A program made the position numbers and the translations under genes. A DNA stretch of 19,195 nucleotides from DASPUI01 sp035622995 (GTDB taxonomy: Bacteria > Verrucomicrobiota > Verrucomicrobiia > Chthoniobacterales > UBA10450). The stretch covers positions 1 through 19,195 of the forward strand of contig DASPUI010000050.1 in the NCBI GenBank assembly GCA_035622995.1. Direction: 5' to 3'. The notes below the pieces were generated by a model. It saw only the letters and a program-made list of their open reading frames with translations, searched no databases and was not told the origin of the DNA. Shown one piece after another: positions 15,230 through 19,195 of the stretch; positions within the stretch are counted from its first letter, which is position 1, and each line of letters starts with the position of its first letter.

Positions 15230-16714
15230 TCATAAATGCGCCTCCGTTCCTTCAGCTTCGACCGGATTCAAAAACGTCGGGACGGTCGAGGTGCGTCCAA
15301 GACCCAAAAGCATCAGTCCGAAATGGAACGCGAAAATGAAATGCGCAACGGTCAGCAGAAATGCGGCAAGCGTGACGCCGCGCAAATATGGCAACACGCT
15401 TTCCAGACTGCCGATGAACGGCATGGCAGCGTTTTCCTGGTTCGCGCCCTGGACAAGGCCACCCACCAGGAACATTAGCGACATCAATCCAATCCCGTAG
15501 GCCGAGCCCCAGAAATGCAATTTGATCAGCGTCGCATAACGCCATTCACGGCCGACCAATCGCGGAACGATGTAGTACATCGAGCCGAACATGACCATGG
15601 TAAAGAATGCATAGAGACCGAGATTAGTGTAACCGATGCTCGCCTCGCTGAAATTCACGTAGCGCGCGACCGATCGAAGGGAGATGAGAATGCCGACCAC
15701 GCTGAAGACGGTGTAAGACATTGCCCCGAAAACGGTGAAACGCAGGGTCGGACTGTAACGCATCACTGGAAAATATCCCTGCATCGTCATGTGATGATTC
15801 AAACCGACGGTCGCAACTGGAATGATCGTAAGAATCGTGGCGGCAATGCTCGCGGTGATCATCCAGGCTGGAAACGGTCCGTCGATCAGCCGCTGCATTC
15901 CGGTCCAACTGGAAAAAAGCGCGTATGTCCAAAAACCAATGGTCGCAAGATGGTAACTGTAAACCGGCCGGCCAATCACCTTCGGAATCATGTAATAAGC
16001 GGTTCCAAGCGCGATGGCACCGAGCCACAGAAAAAGCAGATTGTTTGCGTACCACCAGCCTACAGCTGCTTGCATCACACCCTGGACCGGCGTTGCAAAA
16101 AGCATTAGCTGCGCGGCCGCATAGAGCCAGGGGAACCAGAGAAAGGCGCCTAACAAATACCATTGCGTGATGTAAATCTGCTCACCACGTCGAAAGCGGA
16201 ACATCAAAACCGCCCAAGACATGATCAGCGCGTAAGCGACAAACAAAACGATTGCAGCGTAAGGCGGAAACTCGATCCATTGATGACCGGTGCTGTCGCC
16301 TGCAAGAATTCCACCGACACCGAGAAGAACGCCAATGTTCCAAAACCACGCCCCCGTGACAATCAGAAGAGGATGGCGCAGCGTTGTCCGGCACAATCGC
16401 GCCATTAGCCAAACGGCGGTTCCCATTCCCGCCATCGAAGCCCAGCCATAAACCATGATATTCATGCAGACCGGACGCAGGCGGCCCCAGGTAAGAAAGC
16501 TCATGTTCGAAAGCCAATCAGGGGAATGCTGCTCGAAAGAAACAAGACCGGCCAGGAGCGTACCAATGAGCAACCAGGCCACAGCCGATGCGTAAAACAT
16601 CAATACCGGGACGCGTGTCGAGGCATCGATCAACGCGCGCTCCACTTGTTCCGCATCGCCGGCAGCCGCCGTAATCGCCGGTTCTTTCAATGGAATATCA
16701 ATCGCCGGATTCAT
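15230..16714 (-). CDS. CcoN-like (cbb3 oxidase subunit I) protein lacking all heme and copper ligands
   Basis: A 494-aa polytopic membrane protein, homologous over its whole length to cbb3 subunit I. Clear family marks are WGRLRP (76-81), MQAAVGWWYANN (214-225), YYMIPKVIGRPVYSY (240-254) and MYYIVPRLVGR (379-389). Every cofactor ligand is replaced (P. stutzeri numbering first): low-spin heme b H60 to C83; CuB H207 to N224, H257 to Q274, H258 to R275; heme b3 H347 to Y362; low-spin heme b H349 to N364. The cross-linked Tyr251 is S268. The spacing from 224 to 274 is identical to the 207-257 spacing. It cannot reduce O2 or NO and probably binds no heme, so a scaffold role for the CcoO-like cytochrome beside ACIII is inferred. 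The ATG at 16714 is 25 nt after the previous stop; longer in-frame starts give an Arg-rich, non-homologous stretch. Automated pipelines would label it an oxidase. Confidence 0.9.
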   Translation of the reverse strand: MNPAIDIPLKEPAITAAAGDAEQVERALIDASTRVPVLMFYASAVAWLLIGTLLAGLVSFEQHSPDWLSNMSFLTWGRLRPVCMNIMVYGWASMAGMGTAVWLMARLCRTTLRHPLLIVTGAWFWNIGVLLGVGGILAGDSTGHQWIEFPPYAAIVLFVAYALIMSWAVLMFRFRRGEQIYITQWYLLGAFLWFPWLYAAAQLMLFATPVQGVMQAAVGWWYANNLLFLWLGAIALGTAYYMIPKVIGRPVYSYHLATIGFWTYALFSSWTGMQRLIDGPFPAWMITASIAATILTIIPVATVGLNHHMTMQGYFPVMRYSPTLRFTVFGAMSYTVFSVVGILISLRSVARYVNFSEASIGYTNLGLYAFFTMVMFGSMYYIVPRLVGREWRYATLIKLHFWGSAYGIGLMSLMFLVGGLVQGANQENAAMPFIGSLESVLPYLRGVTLAAFLLTVAHFIFAFHFGLMLLGLGRTSTVPTFLNPVEAEGTEAHL

Positions 16715-16739
16715 TTTCTGCCTAACAAGATCGACAACG

Positions 16740-17303
16740 TCATAGTGCTTTCGGAACAGGTGTTGGTGACAAAGGTGACGCGGGCGCTGCGCCCGCGGGC
16801 GACGGCGGAGCTGGCGTCGGGGCGGGCTGGGTTCCAGGCGGATTCGCGGCCGCAGCTGGCTGGCCACGATTCTCAGAACCGGCTTTTGGCGGCGACGCTG
16901 GAGGATGCGCTGCTGGGGCAGCAGCCGCTGGCGTCGCCGCACCAGTCCCACCGGTCGCTTGCGGCTCGGGCGTTGCGATTGGATAAGCAACCGCCGGTTT
17001 CTTGGCGGACAAGTCCGCGATCGTAAGTTCGATTGCGCGATCAATCGGCAAGTGGACGGAGCCTTTGTTCTTGTCGATCCAGCCATAAGTCGAAAGCTGC
17101 TTCGCATTCGACTCGTTGAGCGCTTTCAGCTTTTCGACGCGTTTCTCGGCCCGTGATTGTTCGTAATTGTTCCCGCGCGGAGCCGGGCCAATCACCGCAA
17201 GGACTATTGCTCCAAAAAGAACGAAGAGAAAAACAACGCCGAGCCAGGTCGAGAATGGCGCACGCGATTGAACTTGTTGGCGGATTGTTTCGGTGTCGGC
17301 CAT
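16740..17303 (-). CDS. Single-TM protein with YGWID...PIDRAIEL motif and Pro/Ala-rich tail, ACIII operon
   Basis: A 187-aa protein with one membrane helix (about 18-41) after a short cytoplasmic start. A helical stretch follows (EQSRAEKRVEKLKALNE), then a compact conserved-looking motif at about 70-98 (LSTYGWIDKNKG, VHLPIDRAIELTI), then an 85-residue tail almost entirely of Pro, Ala, Gly and Thr (104-187). The YGWxDxxxGxxxxPIxRAxxL pattern is one I recall from small proteins near SCO genes and alternative complex III in other phyla; I know no tested function. It has no heme or metal motif. It sits between actF and the CcoN-like gene, starting 1 nt after the actF stop (TAAAATG), so it is probably a tether or accessory subunit linking ACIII to the CcoNO-like pair (inference). 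Confidence 0.75.
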   Translation of the reverse strand: MADTETIRQQVQSRAPFSTWLGVVFLFVLFGAIVLAVIGPAPRGNNYEQSRAEKRVEKLKALNESNAKQLSTYGWIDKNKGSVHLPIDRAIELTIADLSAKKPAVAYPIATPEPQATGGTGAATPAAAAPAAHPPASPPKAGSENRGQPAAAANPPGTQPAPTPAPPSPAGAAPASPLSPTPVPKAL

Positions 17304-17304
17304 T

Positions 17305-18507
17305 TTAGTTCACCAATTTGAGCGATTCGATCAAACGAGGATCCCGGATCGGGAAAAGCGAGGTCCTGCCAACAATGCGCAAGTAAACAAAAGCGAGCGT
17401 CGCACCAATACCGACCAGTGGAATAAAATCCCAAAGACTCAAATGAACGCCAGTGCCATGCAGTCCCGGCAGAACGACGATGTACATATCGAGCAATTGC
17501 ATGAGAACAATCCAGGCGGCGACATAACAAAGCTGATGGGGATGTTTCTTGATCGAGCGAAGAAGCAAAATAGCGAACGGGCCGAAGAACCGCCCGATCA
17601 CCAGAAGCATGGACAGGTACCACCATGACTGGGTATTTCGGGTAAGAAAATATTGCGTCTCCTCCGGCATGTTTGCATACCAGATGAGCATGTATTGACC
17701 GAAGCCGATGTAGGCCCAGAAGACGCAAAAGGCGAACATCCATTTCCCCATGATGTGGTAATGCTCGACCGTTACGACATCTTTCAGATGACCGGCTTTG
17801 CGCAGGCCGGTGATGATCAGCACGAGCAACGACATCGAGCTGCCGGCGGTCCCGGCAAAAATGTAAACGCCGAACATGGTGGAAAACCAGTGGTAGTTCA
17901 GGCTCATTAGCCAATCGAATGCGCCAAAAGTGAGACAGCCTGCGAAAAGCGGAAGACTAACGAACGCCACCTTCCGCATCCAGATGGTGAACTGCGGATT
18001 GCCGTCCTTGTCCTGGCGTACGGAAAATCGACGCAACAATTGCGACGCAATGATGAAAAAGCCGAGAAAGATCACGGCACGCACCACAAAGAAATCCAGG
18101 TTGAGGTATGGACGCTTGGCGTCAAGCGCCTCGTCCTTCCCCGGCAAAATGTTCATCCATTCGTAGAGATGGTGCCGGAGCAGTAAAATCGGGATAAAGA
18201 ACACGGCCATCACCCCGATTAAAACAGCGATATTTTCCAACTGCCGCCTCACGACTACCGACCATTCGGCGTCCGTTGCGTGGTGAACGATTGTCCAGAA
18301 GAAACATCCCGCGCAAAGGGTGAAATAAAAGGCGAATGCGAACAACCAGGAGAAACTCAACTGCGCCGGCTGCATCACCACGCCCACTGCGCAAAGCGCA
18401 AGCGCGACAAAAGCGATCATTCCAAGCACGATCGACAGTCCGGCAAACCGATTACTTTCGAAGTATTCGCCTTCGGGCGCAGGCGGGATATTGGAACGTT
18501 CGCTCAT
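17305..18507 (-). CDS. actF: Alternative complex III membrane subunit ActF (NrfD-like)
   Basis: A 400-aa integral membrane protein with about ten helices, of the ActC/ActF (NrfD/PsrC-like) type. In alternative complex III it belongs to the quinol-oxidising membrane core that replaces the bc1 complex. Visible marks are the N-terminal SWLFAFAFYFTLCAGCFFW (about 52-70) followed by HHATDAEWSVVVRRQLE, the GAFDWLMSLNYHWFSTMFG segment (210-228), HYHIMGKWMFAFCVFWAYIGFGQYMLIWYAN in the middle-to-late region (helix near 255-285), and the C-terminal VVLPGLHGTGVHLSLWDF. The length matches ActF rather than the longer ActC. The ATG overlaps the actE stop by 4 nt (ATGA). The remaining subunits, ActA-D, would lie to the right of the window. 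Confidence 0.9.
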   Translation of the reverse strand: MSERSNIPPAPEGEYFESNRFAGLSIVLGMIAFVALALCAVGVVMQPAQLSFSWLFAFAFYFTLCAGCFFWTIVHHATDAEWSVVVRRQLENIAVLIGVMAVFFIPILLLRHHLYEWMNILPGKDEALDAKRPYLNLDFFVVRAVIFLGFFIIASQLLRRFSVRQDKDGNPQFTIWMRKVAFVSLPLFAGCLTFGAFDWLMSLNYHWFSTMFGVYIFAGTAGSSMSLLVLIITGLRKAGHLKDVVTVEHYHIMGKWMFAFCVFWAYIGFGQYMLIWYANMPEETQYFLTRNTQSWWYLSMLLVIGRFFGPFAILLLRSIKKHPHQLCYVAAWIVLMQLLDMYIVVLPGLHGTGVHLSLWDFIPLVGIGATLAFVYLRIVGRTSLFPIRDPRLIESLKLVN

Positions 18508-19195
18508 TGTTTTCCGGCCTCCGGCTTCGCCTCGGATTTGGTTGCGGCCGGTTTATCCAGTTCAGCCCGAAGGTCCGGCGGAACGTCGGCAATCGTTCCT
18601 CGTTGGCTGCGTTGAAGCGCGCGCAGGTAAGCAATGATCGCCCAACGGTCGGCCACCGTGATGTTTGGTCCGTAAGCCAGCATGGTGTTTTTGCCGTTTG
18701 TGATCGTGTTAAAAATTTCGCCGTCGGCCATTTTTCGAATCCGGTCGTCCTGCAGACTGACAACCGTGGCCAAGCCATATTGCTTGGTGATTCCGTCCCC
18801 GGCCGCTGTCGCGCCGTGGCACATCACACAGGTAATGTTGAATCGCTGTTGTCCACGAGCCAGTAAGTCGGGGGTGACGTCGATCGGAATTCCAGTGCCC
18901 CAGCTCGTTCCCATTTTTCCCGTGTCGTAGTAGTCGGTGCCAACGCTAAAAGCGAGCCGGCGATGGGTTGACGCGAGACCCGGCGCCGCGCCGCTAGGCG
19001 AATTTTGCGGCTGCGGCATTTCGTAACCAATCGGCACCGTGCCCAGGACCGGCGCACGCGGGCCCCGGCCATCTGCAAAAAAAGCCAGTGGCGATTGCGC
19101 GCGAACCTTCATTTGACGCACCATATCTGGAAAAAGCTCGAACGGCGGGGCGCCACTTCTCTGGCCGCGGAAACCAAAGACAGCCACGAAGGCGA
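18504..19195 (-). CDS. actE: Alternative complex III monoheme cytochrome ActE (5' end outside window)
   Basis: The monoheme cytochrome c subunit of alternative complex III. The frame stays open to the right edge, so the N-terminus (signal peptide or lipobox) is missing; a GTG at 19187 is probably internal. The N-terminal part FELFPDMVRQ...AFFADGRGPR...VLGTV is typical of ActE. The heme site is CVMCH (codons at about 18816-18830), and the Met in KNTMLAYG is the likely sixth ligand. The domain ends with RWAIIAYLRALQRSQ and a Pro/Ala/Lys-rich tail. It is translationally coupled to actF. It receives electrons from the pentaheme ActA and is expected to pass them to a soluble or oxidase-bound cytochrome. 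Confidence 0.9.
   Translation of the reverse strand, partial: AFVAVFGFRGQRSGAPPFELFPDMVRQMKVRAQSPLAFFADGRGPRAPVLGTVPIGYEMPQPQNSPSGAAPGLASTHRRLAFSVGTDYYDTGKMGTSWGTGIPIDVTPDLLARGQQRFNITCVMCHGATAAGDGITKQYGLATVVSLQDDRIRKMADGEIFNTITNGKNTMLAYGPNITVADRWAIIAYLRALQRSQRGTIADVPPDLRAELDKPAATKSEAKPEAGKQ

Noticed and set aside
15230..16714. The CcoN-like gene as a working cbb3 oxidase or a NorB-type nitric oxide reductase
   Set aside because: All such enzymes keep six His ligands; here none is kept and no Glu-rich FeB site replaces them.
15230..16714. The CcoN-like gene as a decaying pseudogene
   Set aside because: There is no stop or frameshift, fold motifs are well conserved, spacing between ligand positions is kept, and the gene is embedded among intact operon members.
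15230..17107. Longer reading frame for the CcoN-like gene starting at 17107
   Set aside because: The extra 131 residues are Arg/Pro-rich, overlap the 187-aa gene in another frame and have no membrane or family character; the homologous protein begins near the ATG at 16714.
1..19195. CRISPR arrays, tRNA/rRNA genes, IS elements or phage genes
   Set aside because: No regularly spaced repeats, cloverleaf, transposase motifs or phage proteins were seen on either strand by eye.

Overview
The window looks like a chromosomal piece of a soil-type Verrucomicrobiota bacterium (a Chthoniobacterales/Udaeobacter-like lineage is my best guess; Acidobacteriota is the main alternative). The guess rests on the A-type oxidase sequence, a cox operon with two tiny membrane proteins, a nearby alternative complex III, weak or absent Shine-Dalgarno sites and moderately high GC. 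No rRNA, tRNA, CRISPR, IS element or phage gene was seen.

Left block (1-6567, all minus strand, read right to left): a tightly packed aa3 cytochrome c oxidase operon, coxA - coxC - coxD/subunit IV - 69-aa membrane protein - 85-aa CPFC membrane protein - coxB - ctaA (heme A synthase) - ctaB (heme O synthase) - SCO-type copper chaperone (cut by the window edge). Neighbouring genes overlap or lie within 5 nt, and three of the junctions are 4-nt ATGA/GTGA overlaps. A 91-nt leader before coxA holds a weak promoter candidate and overlapping inverted repeats.

Middle block (6568-13469): unrelated genes. On the minus strand lie a sulfotransferase, a histidine phosphatase and a Pro-rich membrane protein of unknown role. 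Divergent from them on the plus strand are dinB (DNA polymerase IV) and a 958-aa FAD/Fe-S dehydrogenase of the GlcD-GlcF fusion (YdiJ-like) type. The dehydrogenase stop codon directly abuts the stop codon of the next block.

Right block (13470-19195, minus strand): the 3' half of an alternative complex III operon, actE (5' end outside the window) - actF - a 187-aa single-TM protein - a CcoN-like protein - a CcoO-like monoheme cytochrome - a membrane-anchored monoheme cytochrome c. The CcoN-like protein is clearly homologous to cbb3 oxidase subunit I, yet all six metal-binding histidines (both low-spin heme b ligands, the heme b3 ligand and the three CuB ligands) and the cross-linked tyrosine are replaced. 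It therefore cannot be an oxidase. Its CcoO-like partner and the third cytochrome keep intact CXXCH and Met heme sites.

Working model (inference): ACIII oxidises quinol; the redox-silent CcoN-like scaffold holds two c-type cytochromes beside ACIII; these pass electrons to the CuA site of the aa3 oxidase encoded at left. The left block also supplies heme A synthesis and CuA assembly. The aa3 oxidase is itself unusual: the K-channel lysine of subunit I is an isoleucine.
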